Part shown: positions 44,777 to 53,804 of the stretch, piece after piece
Position numbering within the stretch: position 1 is the first letter of the stretch
Layout: the number at the start of each line of letters is the position of its first letter
Origin: Glaciimonas sp. CA11.2
GTDB taxonomy: Bacteria > Pseudomonadota > Gammaproteobacteria > Burkholderiales > Burkholderiaceae_D
NCBI RefSeq assembly: GCF_034314045.1
Contig: NZ_JAVIWL010000001.1
Location: 2,108,001 to 2,172,000, forward strand
Length of the DNA: 64,000 nucleotides
Direction: 5' to 3'
Translations under genes and position numbers: made by a program
Notes under the pieces: generated by a model
What the model was told of the DNA's origin: nothing
Database searches by the model: none
Seen by the model: the letters and a program-made list of their open reading frames with translations, nothing else

Positions 44777-45080
44777 TATTGACGAAACAGGGCCAAATCA
44801 GCGGCCTGTGTGAACAATTCTGCGCTACGCGTTAAATCGCTATTTGTCTTATTTGTCCTGATTATTTAAGTGGTGACACTCGAGACGAATGACTTTTTAA
44901 AGCTGGCTTTGATATCAGATAAGGAATAGCGAAGAGATGCTTCAAGCTATTCCGATTTTCACACCAGACGGCTTCAAATCGTGTCGTTTTGGGGGGTGGA
45001 ACTGGCAATCAGCCGGGGTAATTGGCCTGATTGGTTGTGCGAATATAGGCATCATACAAGTTACAAAATAGGAGAAATGA
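44777..45080. other. ahcY to holin-like gene intergenic region
   Basis: No gene was seen. CAGGGCC and GGCCTG just after ahcY form a short imperfect stem without a T-run. GGAGAAATGA precedes the next ATG. Confidence 0.45.
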
Positions 45081-45425
45081 ATGCGTTTGTTGGTGACGTG
45101 GTTAATTAACGCGCTGGCGCTGCTGGCGGTGCCATATTTGATGCATTCAGTGTCGGTCGATAGTTTTGGTGCTGCGCTGGTTGCTGCATTGATTCTGGGT
45201 TTCGTGAACACGTTGATTCGTCCAATTTTATTGGTATTGACTTTGCCAGCGACGGTATTGACGTTGGGTTTGTTCATTTTTATCATCAACGGCTTGATGT
45301 TTTGGGTGGTTGCGCAATTGGTTGGTGGCTTTCATGTTGCCAGTTTCTGGGCGGCAGTTGGCGGCGCCATTTTGTACAGCATCGTCTCGTGGGCCTTGTC
45401 TACTTTGTTACTGAAAAAAAATTAA
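45081..45425 (+). CDS. Phage-holin-family (DUF360-like) membrane protein
   Basis: This 114-residue protein has about four hydrophobic helices and the family features NTLIRPILLVLTLPATVLTLGLF and INGLMFWVVAQLVGGFHVASFW. Members are small inner-membrane proteins named for similarity to phage holins, but many are chromosomal housekeeping neighbours of unknown job. It stops 1 bp before metF begins and is thus cotranscribed with it. The same adjacency ahcY-holin-metF is common in Burkholderiales as I recall. Confidence 0.85.
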   Translation: MRLLVTWLINALALLAVPYLMHSVSVDSFGAALVAALILGFVNTLIRPILLVLTLPATVLTLGLFIFIINGLMFWVVAQLVGGFHVASFWAAVGGAILYSIVSWALSTLLLKKN

Positions 45426-46265
45426 ATGTCTTCTCATAATTTCAGCATTGAATTTTTCCCACCAAAGACGCCAGAAGGCGCAGAGAAACTACGCGTAACG
45501 CGGGCAAAACTGGCTGAACTGCATCCGAAATATTTTTCGGTCACGTTCGGCGCTGGTGGTTCAACGCAAAAAGGAACGCTTGACACCGTACTGGAGATTC
45601 GTGGCGAGGGACATGATGCCGCTCCGCATATTTCTTGTCTGGGCAGTTCTCGCGAATCCTTGCGTGCCATCCTGACGCAGTACAAAGAGAACGGTATTAA
45701 GCGCTTAGTCGCCTTGCGTGGAGATGCCCCGAGCGGTTACGGCGGCGTGGATTTTTCATCAAGCGAATTTCGTTATGCGAATGAGTTAGTCGAGTTTATT
45801 CGTATCGAAACAGGCGATTGGTTTCATATCGAAGTGGCGGCTTACCCCGAAATGCATCCGCAGGCAAAATCGCCGCAAGACGATGTGCAACGATTTGCCG
45901 CCAAGGTAAAAGCTGGCGCGAACGGTGCCATTACGCAGTACTTTTACAACTCTGATGCCTATTTTCGGTTTGTAGAGGAAGCGCAAAAATTAGGCGCGAC
46001 TGTGCCCGTTATTGCCGGAATCATGCCCATTACTAACTATTCGCAGTTAATGCGTTTTTCGGATATGTGCGGTACCGAGATTCCGCGTTGGATTCGCCTA
46101 AAGCTTGCCGCTTACGGTGATGATACCGAGTCGATACGCGCATTTGGTCTTGATGTGGTGACGCAGTTATGTGAGCGCTTGCTTGCTGGCGGTGCACCGG
46201 GTTTGCATTTTTACACACTTAACAATGCTGCGGCTACGACTGCAATCTGGCAGCGCCTGAAGTAA
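45426..46265 (+). CDS. metF: 5,10-methylenetetrahydrofolate reductase
   Basis: MetF makes 5-methyl-THF, the methyl donor for methionine synthesis. The 279-residue protein has IEFFPPKTPEGAEKL, FSVTFGAGGSTQKGT (FAD-binding), ALRGDAPSGYGG, AYPEMHPQAKS and GIMPITNYSQLMRFSDMCG, all conserved. It completes the methyl-cycle block with metK and ahcY. Confidence 0.96.
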   Translation: MSSHNFSIEFFPPKTPEGAEKLRVTRAKLAELHPKYFSVTFGAGGSTQKGTLDTVLEIRGEGHDAAPHISCLGSSRESLRAILTQYKENGIKRLVALRGDAPSGYGGVDFSSSEFRYANELVEFIRIETGDWFHIEVAAYPEMHPQAKSPQDDVQRFAAKVKAGANGAITQYFYNSDAYFRFVEEAQKLGATVPVIAGIMPITNYSQLMRFSDMCGTEIPRWIRLKLAAYGDDTESIRAFGLDVVTQLCERLLAGGAPGLHFYTLNNAAATTAIWQRLK

Positions 46266-46346
46266 ATTTTTCGGAACCTGCTGTGCTCCGCACCAGCGTG
46301 CGATTGGGCTTCTTGGTAGAACCTTGAGGGTACGGTTCCGAAAAAA
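46266..46346. repeat. Long inverted repeat between metF and the 5-FCL gene
   Basis: TTTTTCGGAACC (46267-46278) and GGTTCCGAAAAA (46334-46345) are perfectly complementary around 55 bases. The loop can form CGCAC/GTGCG and GGT/ACC minor stems. T and A runs are inside the stem, so it is not a classical terminator. It could be the body of a small structured RNA. Confidence 0.6.
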
Positions 46347-46382
46347 GTCTAATGCGTTATTTGACGTATTATTTAACGCATT
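46341..46382 (-). terminator. Probable terminator of the 5-formyl-THF cyclo-ligase gene
   Basis: AATGCGTTA (46351-46359) pairs with TAACGCATT (46374-46382). On the minus strand the stem is followed by AGAC and six T residues (46346-46341). Confidence 0.6.
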
Positions 46383-46402
46383 CTCTGACACATTAATCAT
46401 TC

Positions 46403-47035
46403 TTAAAAGCAAGCGCTCTCCGTAAAAATCCGGTCCAAAGCGATATCGTGATGCGCGCCATCAAAGCCCACCAATCCAGCTGAATAGCCAATGCCAAGTG
46501 CGATTGGTCGTGGTTCTATTGCGAGGGTGCGATCATAAAATCCACCGCCATAACCGAGGCGTAGCCGTTGCGCGTTAAAGCCGACGCACGGTATCAATAG
46601 CGCCCTTGGAATGACTACTTCTCCGTTCGCCGGGATTGCCACACCAAAGCTGTCTTTGATCATGGCTTCACCTGGTTGCCATCGGATGAACTGAAGCGGC
46701 GCATTTTTGCCAACGACGACTGGCAACGCCAACTGCACACCGCGTGCGATCAATGTCTTATAGGCTGGTCGCAAATCCGGTTCGTCGCGTATCGGCCAAT
46801 AGACGCCTAGTACGCCCGATACCGGAAATCTGCCCGATGTGACTTCAGAATTGCCGTCTGATAAGGCCGTTGCCCAGTCGATAACCCGTTCGCCAATGGC
46901 AGTATCGAACGTTAGGCGCTGATCTGCTGAAATGGCTTTACGCGCAGCCAGCAGCGCGATGCGTAAAAGTCCCTTTTCGGCAACGTTTTCATGGCCCGAA
47001 TCAGACGCATCACATGCTATGCTTGGGTTGGTCAT
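46403..47035 (-). CDS. 5-formyltetrahydrofolate cyclo-ligase
   Basis: This enzyme turns 5-formyl-THF into 5,10-methenyl-THF using ATP. The ATG at 47035 (MTNPSIACDASD) is chosen since longer frames run into the divergent slt gene. Family features are LLRIALLAARKAISADQR, VLGVYWPIRDEPDLRPAY, the LIPCVGFNAQRLRLGYGGGFYDRTL ATP site, and GIGYSAGLV. The 210-residue length is normal. Its place opposite metF fits folate one-carbon metabolism. Confidence 0.9.
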   Translation of the reverse strand: MTNPSIACDASDSGHENVAEKGLLRIALLAARKAISADQRLTFDTAIGERVIDWATALSDGNSEVTSGRFPVSGVLGVYWPIRDEPDLRPAYKTLIARGVQLALPVVVGKNAPLQFIRWQPGEAMIKDSFGVAIPANGEVVIPRALLIPCVGFNAQRLRLGYGGGFYDRTLAIEPRPIALGIGYSAGLVGFDGAHHDIALDRIFTESACF

Positions 47036-47065
47036 TGGTACTCGCAGATTGAGGGTTGTTAAGGT

Positions 47066-49054
47066 ATGTATAGAGCAAAATTCGCAACAAAATGGGTAGT
47101 TAGTGTAATGTTTTCGGCTGCGGCATCGGTGGCGATAGTGCCAGCGGCCACGGCACAAACGAACTCCACAACCACTCTTGGCAATGTCAGTAACGTTGGC
47201 GATCAGGATGCAACGTTTCTCGCCCTCCGCGATGCTTCGCGCGCCAACAAGACTGATAAAGTGGATGCATTGGCGTCTGTGTTAAGCAATTATGACATCC
47301 CTTCGTATGTTGACTATTATCGTCTGAAACCGCGCATCAAGGATTTGGTCGCGCCGGAACCAGAGATACGTGAATATTTGGCGCGTTATGACGGTACGGC
47401 GATTGCGGATCGCTTACGTAATGATTGGCTTCTTGAACTCGGCAAGGCCGGTATCTGGAATACGTTTGATCAACAATATCCGTTGTTTGCACTGGACGAC
47501 GATACTCAGCTTAAATGCTACGCGCTGACATCTAAAGCGTTAAAAGGCGTGAATGTTGCCGATGAGGCGCGTGCGTTGTTGATTACGCCGAAGGATTTCG
47601 GGCAAGGTTGCACTGATTTAATCGGCACGCTGGCGCAAAATGGTCAATTTACGCAAACCGATTTATGGTTTCAGGTGCGGCAGGCGGTTGAGTCCGGTTT
47701 TGGTGGCGTGGCTCGTCGGATGGCTCCCTTTATGGACGCTACTGACGCGCAAATAGCGCAGGCGATTGATCGATCAGCGTCTGTTGTCGCCCGCGGACCG
47801 GGTGCTGACCGCGTGGGGCATGAGCTTTTTATCATTGCGTTAGGCCGCGTAGCTAAAAATGATCCATCTCAAGCCGCTGCTGCATTGACTGCTTCTGCCG
47901 ATCAGTTGAAGGCATCGGAACGCTCACTTGGTTGGTCGCAGATCGCGTTGCCAGCGGCATTAAAGCTTGATCCGCGAGCCGTGGATTATTGGCGGGCTGC
48001 ACAGGGCGCACCGCTCTCTCAGGATGGGTATCAATGGAGCGTGCGTTCGGCGCTGCGCGCGGGTGACTGGAAATTGGTCAAAAGCAGTATTGAAGCAATG
48101 CCTTTGCCCTTGCGCGACGATCCGGCCTGGGTTTATTGGTTAGGCCGCTCGTTGATGGCCGATGGACGCAACGAACAAGCGCAAAAACTATTTCAGTCGA
48201 TTGCAGATCAAACCAATTTCTACGGACAATTGGCGCTGGAAGAGATGGGACAAAAAATAGTTGTCATCGGAACGCCTTCAGTGATCACACCGCTCGAATT
48301 GGCACCGATGCAAAAAAATGCTGGTTTTCAGCGCGCCTTCCGCTTTTTCGATATGGGACTGCGGTTTGAAGGCACGCGCGAATGGAACTGGGAGTTGCGA
48401 AAAATGACTGATCGCCAGTTATTGGCGGCGGCCGAGTTTGCGCGTCAGAGTGACGTTCTGGATCGGATGGTCAATACCTCGGATCGGACTAAAATCGAAG
48501 TCGATTTCACTCAACGCTTTCCTTCGCCGCATCGCGAAATCATGACCACGAATACAAGCGCGCTGGGATTGGATATGGCGTGGGTGTATGGCGTGATTCG
48601 CCAAGAGTCGCGTTTTGTTAAAACGGCGCGTTCACATGTTGGTGCATCGGGTCTGATGCAGTTGATGCCGGCAACCGCACGATATGTGGCTAAAAAAGTA
48701 GGCGTGACAGGTTTTACGGCGGATCAGGTGAACGATGTCGATACGAACATCATGCTGGGTACCAATTATTTAAGCATGGTCCTCAATGATCTGGACGGCT
48801 CGTTACCCATGGCGACCGCTGCCTATAACGCCGGTCCGGGACGACCGCGGTCATGGCGTGCAACGTTGCCCGGTAGCGTCGAAGGCGCTATCTTCGCTGA
48901 GTCGATTCCATTTAATGAGACGCGCGGTTATGTGAAAAATGTGCTTTCCAATGCCACTTACTATGCGGCGTTATTTGATGGTCGTCCGCAATCGCTGAAG
49001 GCGCGTTTGGGAAGTGTGGCACCGAAAGGTATCACAGTATCGGCGTTGCCATAA
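47066..49054 (+). CDS. slt: Soluble lytic murein transglycosylase (Slt70 family)
   Basis: Slt cleaves glycan strands of peptidoglycan with formation of 1,6-anhydro-muramic acid. The 662-residue protein has a signal peptide (about 1-32), a long superhelical U-domain (about 60-470), and the C-terminal SLT domain (about 495-620). The catalytic Glu514 is in GVIRQESRF, followed by SGLMQLMPATARYVAKKVG and AAYNAGPGRPRSWR. It starts only 30 bp from the divergent 5-FCL gene. Confidence 0.92.
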   Translation: MYRAKFATKWVVSVMFSAAASVAIVPAATAQTNSTTTLGNVSNVGDQDATFLALRDASRANKTDKVDALASVLSNYDIPSYVDYYRLKPRIKDLVAPEPEIREYLARYDGTAIADRLRNDWLLELGKAGIWNTFDQQYPLFALDDDTQLKCYALTSKALKGVNVADEARALLITPKDFGQGCTDLIGTLAQNGQFTQTDLWFQVRQAVESGFGGVARRMAPFMDATDAQIAQAIDRSASVVARGPGADRVGHELFIIALGRVAKNDPSQAAAALTASADQLKASERSLGWSQIALPAALKLDPRAVDYWRAAQGAPLSQDGYQWSVRSALRAGDWKLVKSSIEAMPLPLRDDPAWVYWLGRSLMADGRNEQAQKLFQSIADQTNFYGQLALEEMGQKIVVIGTPSVITPLELAPMQKNAGFQRAFRFFDMGLRFEGTREWNWELRKMTDRQLLAAAEFARQSDVLDRMVNTSDRTKIEVDFTQRFPSPHREIMTTNTSALGLDMAWVYGVIRQESRFVKTARSHVGASGLMQLMPATARYVAKKVGVTGFTADQVNDVDTNIMLGTNYLSMVLNDLDGSLPMATAAYNAGPGRPRSWRATLPGSVEGAIFAESIPFNETRGYVKNVLSNATYYAALFDGRPQSLKARLGSVAPKGITVSALP

Positions 49055-49117
49055 GCTTAAGGAACGGTGGTGGCGATATGGACATTTTTATTTGTAAACA
49101 ACGCTGAAAGATAAGCT

Positions 49118-49819
49118 ATGCAAACTACACAACGCGACGCTACTTTGTCTGAAGTATTGAAAAATGCCGGTAAGCCGGGTATGACGCTGGTGATCGGTAA
49201 TAAAAATTATTCGTCTTGGTCGATGCGTCCTTGGGTCGTTCTGAAGGCGTTTGGTGTTCCCTTTAATGAAGTCCGGATTTTATTGGATCAACCGACCACG
49301 GCGAACGATATTTCGCGCTATTCTGCGGCAGGGAAAGTGCCCGTGCTAATAGTCGGCGATTTGCATATTTGGGATTCACTGGCGATCTGCGAATATCTGG
49401 CGGAGCAGTTTCCAGAAGCCGGTATGTGGCCAAAAGATAGCGCCGCAAGGGCATTTGCGAGGTCGGTTTGTGCTGAGATGCATTCTGGTTTTGCTGGTCT
49501 TCGTTCTGCGATGTCGATGGATATTCGCGCCCGTCATCCGGGTCAGGGTCGCACGCCGCAATCGCAAGGAGACATTGGACGGATTAGCGAGATATGGGAA
49601 GACTGTTTGTCGGAGTTCGGTCACCATCGTTTCTTGTTCGGCGATTTTTCAATTGCGGATGCTTTTTTCGCGCCAGTGGTCATGCGGTTTCGCATCTTTG
49701 GTGTTTCGTTGGCGCCAGCGTTGCAAGCCTATGTTGAGCGCGTACAAGCGCATCCTGCTGTTGCTCAATGGGTGCGTGAAGCAATCGAAGAGCCGGAAGT
49801 CTTGCCGGACCACGGTTGA
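49118..49819 (+). CDS. Glutathione S-transferase family protein
   Basis: The 233-residue protein has the thioredoxin-like N-domain (LVIGNKNYSSWSMRPWVVLKAFGVPF, about 22-48, then KVPVLIVGDLHIWDSLAICEYLAEQFP) and a helical C-domain (FLFGDFSIADAFFAPVVMRF). The NKNYSSWSMRPW motif is typical of a zeta/YghU-like subgroup rather than a catalytic Tyr/Ser class well understood here. Substrate unknown. It is 92 bp before cca, as usual in betaproteobacteria. Confidence 0.88.
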   Translation: MQTTQRDATLSEVLKNAGKPGMTLVIGNKNYSSWSMRPWVVLKAFGVPFNEVRILLDQPTTANDISRYSAAGKVPVLIVGDLHIWDSLAICEYLAEQFPEAGMWPKDSAARAFARSVCAEMHSGFAGLRSAMSMDIRARHPGQGRTPQSQGDIGRISEIWEDCLSEFGHHRFLFGDFSIADAFFAPVVMRFRIFGVSLAPALQAYVERVQAHPAVAQWVREAIEEPEVLPDHG

Positions 49820-49910
49820 TGATGGCGGTTCCATCCTTGATGTACATGTTATCTGAAGCTTTTTTTGAGTTTGTTCGGCATTCAGTTTATGCAGTTGCAC
49901 TATATCGACG

Positions 49911-51179
49911 ATGAAAATATTTGTAGTGGGTGGCGCGGTGCGCGATGAGTTACTTGGTCTTGCGATTAAAGACCGCGATTTCGTAGTGGTTGGTGCCACG
50001 CCGGAAGAGATGTTGGCGCGCCGTTTTCGCCCGGTAGGAAAAGATTTTCCGGTCTTTTTGCATCCCGATACGCAGGAAGAATATGCGCTGGCGCGGACCG
50101 AGCGTAAGACTGCACCCGGTTATAAGGGGTTTGTATTTCACGCCGACCCTGACGTCACGCTTGAGCAAGATTTAATCCGCCGCGATCTGACGATCAACGC
50201 GATCGCCCGTGGTGACGATGGCGCGATAGTTGATCCTTTTGGTGGACAAGCAGATTTGCAGGCGCGGATATTTCGCCACGTGTCGGATGCATTTGCAGAA
50301 GATCCGGTGCGCATCCTGCGCGTCGCCAGATTTGCTGCACGATTTACCGAATTTTCAGTCGCCCCCGAAACTAACGCGCTGATGCAGCAAATGGTGGGCG
50401 CGGGGGAAGTGGATGCTTTGGTACCGGAACGGGTGTGGCAAGAGTTATCACGCGGGTTGATGGACGCGTGTCCGTCACGCATGTTCGAGGTGTTGCGCGG
50501 GTGCGGCGCATTGGCAAGAATCTTACCTGAACTCAATGTTCTTTGGGGTGTTCCGCAGCCGGAAAAATATCATCCTGAAATTGATACCGGCAAGCACGTC
50601 ATGATGGTGATTGATATGGCTGCCAAAGAAAACATGCCATTGCCAGTGCGCTTTGCGGCTTTGATGCATGATCTTGGTAAGGGTGTGACGCCAGTCTCTG
50701 AATGGCCAAGCCATCATGGGCATGAAGGTCTCGGTGTGAAGTTGGTTGAGCAGGTTTGTAAGCGCTTGAAGGTGCAGAGCGAAGTACGCGATCTGGCAGT
50801 TATGACCACGCGCGAACACGGCAACATTGGCCGTGCTTTCGCGTTACGGGCGAAGACCATTGTTACTTTATTCGGGCGTTGTGATGCGTTTCGTAAGCCA
50901 CAGCGATTTCTTGCTATGCTCGATGCAACAGAATGCGACTATCGCGGCAGAACCGGTTATGGAGACCTACCATTTCCACAAAAGCCGTTCCTGCAAGCGG
51001 TATTGCGTGCGGCGCAATCGGTGAATGCCGGTGAAATTGCTGGTGGCTTCGCGCATGCGCCGCAACGTATACCGGACGCGCTACACGCTGCGCGGACTGC
51101 TGCGGTAGAAGCGACAATATTGTTGGCGAGACCAACCTTGCCGAAACCGCCACACACCACGGATCCAGAAACCTCATGA
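49911..51179 (+). CDS. cca: Multifunctional CCA tRNA nucleotidyltransferase
   Basis: This enzyme adds CCA to tRNA 3' ends without a template. The class II N-domain is clear: VVGGAVRDELLGL, DRDFVVVG (catalytic Asp pair), RRDLTINAIA, and DPVRILRVARFAARF. A HD phosphohydrolase domain (ALMHDLGKGVT, near 250, then HHGHE) is fused, as in gamma/betaproteobacterial multifunctional CCA proteins with phosphatase and 2',3'-cyclic phosphodiesterase activity. It has 422 residues and overlaps the next start by 4 bp. Confidence 0.95.
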   Translation: MKIFVVGGAVRDELLGLAIKDRDFVVVGATPEEMLARRFRPVGKDFPVFLHPDTQEEYALARTERKTAPGYKGFVFHADPDVTLEQDLIRRDLTINAIARGDDGAIVDPFGGQADLQARIFRHVSDAFAEDPVRILRVARFAARFTEFSVAPETNALMQQMVGAGEVDALVPERVWQELSRGLMDACPSRMFEVLRGCGALARILPELNVLWGVPQPEKYHPEIDTGKHVMMVIDMAAKENMPLPVRFAALMHDLGKGVTPVSEWPSHHGHEGLGVKLVEQVCKRLKVQSEVRDLAVMTTREHGNIGRAFALRAKTIVTLFGRCDAFRKPQRFLAMLDATECDYRGRTGYGDLPFPQKPFLQAVLRAAQSVNAGEIAGGFAHAPQRIPDALHAARTAAVEATILLARPTLPKPPHTTDPETS

Positions 51180-51838
51180 GTGCTGCGGATAATCCAGTAA
51201 TCGTCAAAATGCCAAGACCCACCATCTATGTGAAGGAGTTGTCGCGGCATGCGCGCAAGCGATTGTTGCGTCACTTTTTAGCGTTGGATAGCGGCGATCG
51301 GCTATTGCGGTTTGGCTCAGTATTGCCGGATACATTGGTGACGCGTTATGTCGAGGGTTTAGATTTTGATCGCGATACTATTTTTGGCGTGTACGACCGC
51401 AAATTACGATTGCTCGGCGCGGGTCATCTGGCATTTGCTCCACGAGAAGCGTTGCCATCCATGCGCGCCGCCACCACCAAAGAGCGGGTCGCCGAGTTTG
51501 GTGTCTCGGTATCGACGATTGCACGCGGCATGGGCGTTGGTACGCGCTTGTTTGAGCGTGCTGCGATTCATTGCCGGAATGCCGATATCGATACGTTATA
51601 TGTGCATTGCCTGTCGTCCAACAAGGTCATGATGCATATTGCAAAAAAAGCCGGGATGACGATTCATCGCGATTATGGCGAGGCTGACGCTTATCTCAAG
51701 TTATTACCGGCCAGTCCAGCGACGGTTATTCTAGAGGCCATGCAAGAGCAGGTGGCGACGCTTGATTACACCTTAAAAGCGAACGTGCGCGCTGCGTTGA
51801 AGTGGCTGGGCAATTTGCCGGGTTTCAAGCGTAAATAG
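51176..51838 (+). CDS. GNAT-family N-acetyltransferase
   Basis: The ATG at 51176 overlaps the cca stop (ATGA). The 220-residue protein has a GNAT core (about 85-160) with acetyl-CoA-binding VSVSTIARGMGVGTRLFERAAIHCRN in place of the usual RGxGxG/A loop, preceded by AGHLAF. The N-terminal 50 and C-terminal 50 residues are additional. The acceptor is unknown. Translational coupling to cca suggests an RNA- or translation-linked role but is not evidence of one. Confidence 0.85.
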   Translation: MSAADNPVIVKMPRPTIYVKELSRHARKRLLRHFLALDSGDRLLRFGSVLPDTLVTRYVEGLDFDRDTIFGVYDRKLRLLGAGHLAFAPREALPSMRAATTKERVAEFGVSVSTIARGMGVGTRLFERAAIHCRNADIDTLYVHCLSSNKVMMHIAKKAGMTIHRDYGEADAYLKLLPASPATVILEAMQEQVATLDYTLKANVRAALKWLGNLPGFKRK

Positions 51839-51895
51839 TGTAAGCCCGGTAAGCCTGGCAAGACCGAGTTCAATTGTCGTAAATGAAAAATAATA

Positions 51896-52408
51896 TTAAA
51901 GCAGTGGTAATGCAGTCGTATCCTTTAATCGCTGTAGTGCGAAGCTCGATTTAACATCTAACACCGCCGGATGGCGCAGCAGCGTCTCCATCATGAAGCG
52001 CGAAAAATGCGTCATGTCTTCAACGTGCACCCGCAACAAATAATCCATTTCACCAGTCATCGCGTAACAGGCTACGACTTCTGGCCAATGCGTTACCGAC
52101 GCCGAAAAATCATCCCGTGGGGAATGCGTAATGGGCGTATTGGGGCGACTGCCGCTGGGTTGCGAAGCGCCATGTTTTTCCAGCCGGACGTTGACGTAAG
52201 CTAGTAGACCCAATCCAATTTTTTCCGGTGCGAGCAATGCGACATATTGGCGAATGACACCCGCTTCTTCCAGTCGTTTGATGCGTCGCAAGCAAGGGGA
52301 CGGCGACAGGTTCACGCGCTCTGCCACCTCTTGATTGGTGAGGCGTCCATCTTCCTGCAAAATTGCCAGAATTTTGCGATCAGTTTTATCAAAGTCTATT
52401 GCGGCCAT
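51896..52408 (-). CDS. Lrp/AsnC-family transcriptional regulator
   Basis: This feast/famine regulator has the N-terminal winged helix (about 6-60, DKTDRKILAILQEDGRLTNQEVAERVNLSPSPCLRRIKRLEEAGVI) and the RAM ligand domain (about 75-160). Between HGASQ and the WPEVVACYAMTGEMDYLLRV stretch, an insertion of about 15 polar residues (PSGSRPNTPITHSPR) is unusual for the family. It is divergent from hppD-phhA, so it probably senses an aromatic amino acid and controls these genes. Confidence 0.9.
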   Translation of the reverse strand: MAAIDFDKTDRKILAILQEDGRLTNQEVAERVNLSPSPCLRRIKRLEEAGVIRQYVALLAPEKIGLGLLAYVNVRLEKHGASQPSGSRPNTPITHSPRDDFSASVTHWPEVVACYAMTGEMDYLLRVHVEDMTHFSRFMMETLLRHPAVLDVKSSFALQRLKDTTALPLL

Positions 52409-52647
52409 AAAAAACCCTTAATTAAATAATTTGAGCAATATTCGTGCCGTAAATATAGATTTTACAGCCACTTTGCAATTATCTGCTAGCCCCGTCCACT
52501 TATACTTAAATGCAGGAGTGGCGATAGAAGCGCGACATGGATAGCATTTTTGTTTGTAAAATCAAATATGGGTTATGCGGGCTATCCGAGGCATTCAAGT
52601 CAGCTTCACGCCACTTATCAGATCAATAACGCATTGAGGAGACCGGC

Positions 52648-53763
52648 ATGGAATTTCAACCTTGGGATAATCCTATGGGGACCGATGGCTTTGAATTTAT
52701 CGAATATGCAGCACCAGATCCAGCAGCGATGGCGGCGTTGTTTGAAAAAATGGGCTTCACAGCGATTGCCCGCCACCGCCATAAAGCCGTCACCTTGTAT
52801 CGTCAAGGTGACATTAATTTTATAATCAATGCCGAGCAGGATTCTTTCGCACAGCGTTTTGCACGTCAGCATGGACCGTCGGTTTGCGCGATTGCGTTAC
52901 GCGTCAAGGATGCCGCCTTTGCTTATAAGCGCGCGCTGGAACTGGGCGCATGGGGTTTTGACAATCGAACCGGCCCGATGGAGTTAAATATCCCTGCAAT
53001 CAAAGGCGTGGGCGATTCCTTGATTTATTTCGTGGACCGTTGGCACGGCAAGAACACCACAGGCGGAATTGGCGATATCAGTATTTACGACGTCGATTTC
53101 ATTGCCATCCCTGGCGCGGAAACAAAGCAGACCGGATGTGGTTTGACATACATCGATCATTTGACGCATAACGTGCATCGCGGTCGTATGAAAGAATGGG
53201 CGGATTTTTACGAGAATTTGTTCAACTTTCGCGAAGTGCGATATTTCGATATTGAAGGTAAGTTAACCGGATTGAAGTCCAAAGCGATGACCTCGCCTTG
53301 CGGAAAAATTCGCATTCCGATTAACGAATCGTCCGACGATAAATCACAAATAGCAGAATATCTTGACCTGTATCATGGTGAAGGGATTCAACACATTGCG
53401 CTGGGAACGGATGATATTTATACCAGTATCACCGACATGAAAGTCCGCGATGTCGCGTTTCAGGACACGATAGAAACCTATTACGATATTGTGGACCGGC
53501 GCTTGCCTGCGCACGGTGAACGACTGGATGATTTGAAACGTTTGCGCATTCTGATTGATGGCACCAGTAATGCCACTGAGCGAGAGTTACTGTTGCAGAT
53601 ATTTACGCAAAATGTGATCGGGCCGATTTTTTTTGAGATTATTCAGCGTAAGGGGGATCAAGGTTTTGGTGAGGGAAATTTCCGGGCGCTGTTTGAGTCC
53701 ATTGAGCTGGATCAAATCAAGCGAGGCGTGCTTAAGGACGTGACTGTAACCCCGCCGCATTGA
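52648..53763 (+). CDS. hppD: 4-hydroxyphenylpyruvate dioxygenase
   Basis: HppD converts 4-hydroxyphenylpyruvate to homogentisate in tyrosine breakdown. The 371-residue protein has two vicinal-oxygen-chelate halves; the ferrous-iron ligands are His171 (YIDHLTHNV), His249 (GIQHIALGT) and Glu330 (PIFFEIIQRKG). The C-terminal GFGEGNFRALFESIELDQIKRG is diagnostic. GAGGAG precedes the ATG closely. It is followed 41 bp later by phhA. Confidence 0.97.
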   Translation: MEFQPWDNPMGTDGFEFIEYAAPDPAAMAALFEKMGFTAIARHRHKAVTLYRQGDINFIINAEQDSFAQRFARQHGPSVCAIALRVKDAAFAYKRALELGAWGFDNRTGPMELNIPAIKGVGDSLIYFVDRWHGKNTTGGIGDISIYDVDFIAIPGAETKQTGCGLTYIDHLTHNVHRGRMKEWADFYENLFNFREVRYFDIEGKLTGLKSKAMTSPCGKIRIPINESSDDKSQIAEYLDLYHGEGIQHIALGTDDIYTSITDMKVRDVAFQDTIETYYDIVDRRLPAHGERLDDLKRLRILIDGTSNATERELLLQIFTQNVIGPIFFEIIQRKGDQGFGEGNFRALFESIELDQIKRGVLKDVTVTPPH

Positions 53764-53804
53764 GTTAATAATGGATACCGATATCCAATGATTTTTAGGA
53801 ACTG

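Noticed and set aside
47036..47065. 6S RNA next to the 5-formyl-THF cyclo-ligase gene, as in E. coli
   Set aside because: Only 30 bp separate this gene from the divergent slt gene; there is no room for 6S RNA. The downstream inverted repeat lacks the 6S open bubble form.
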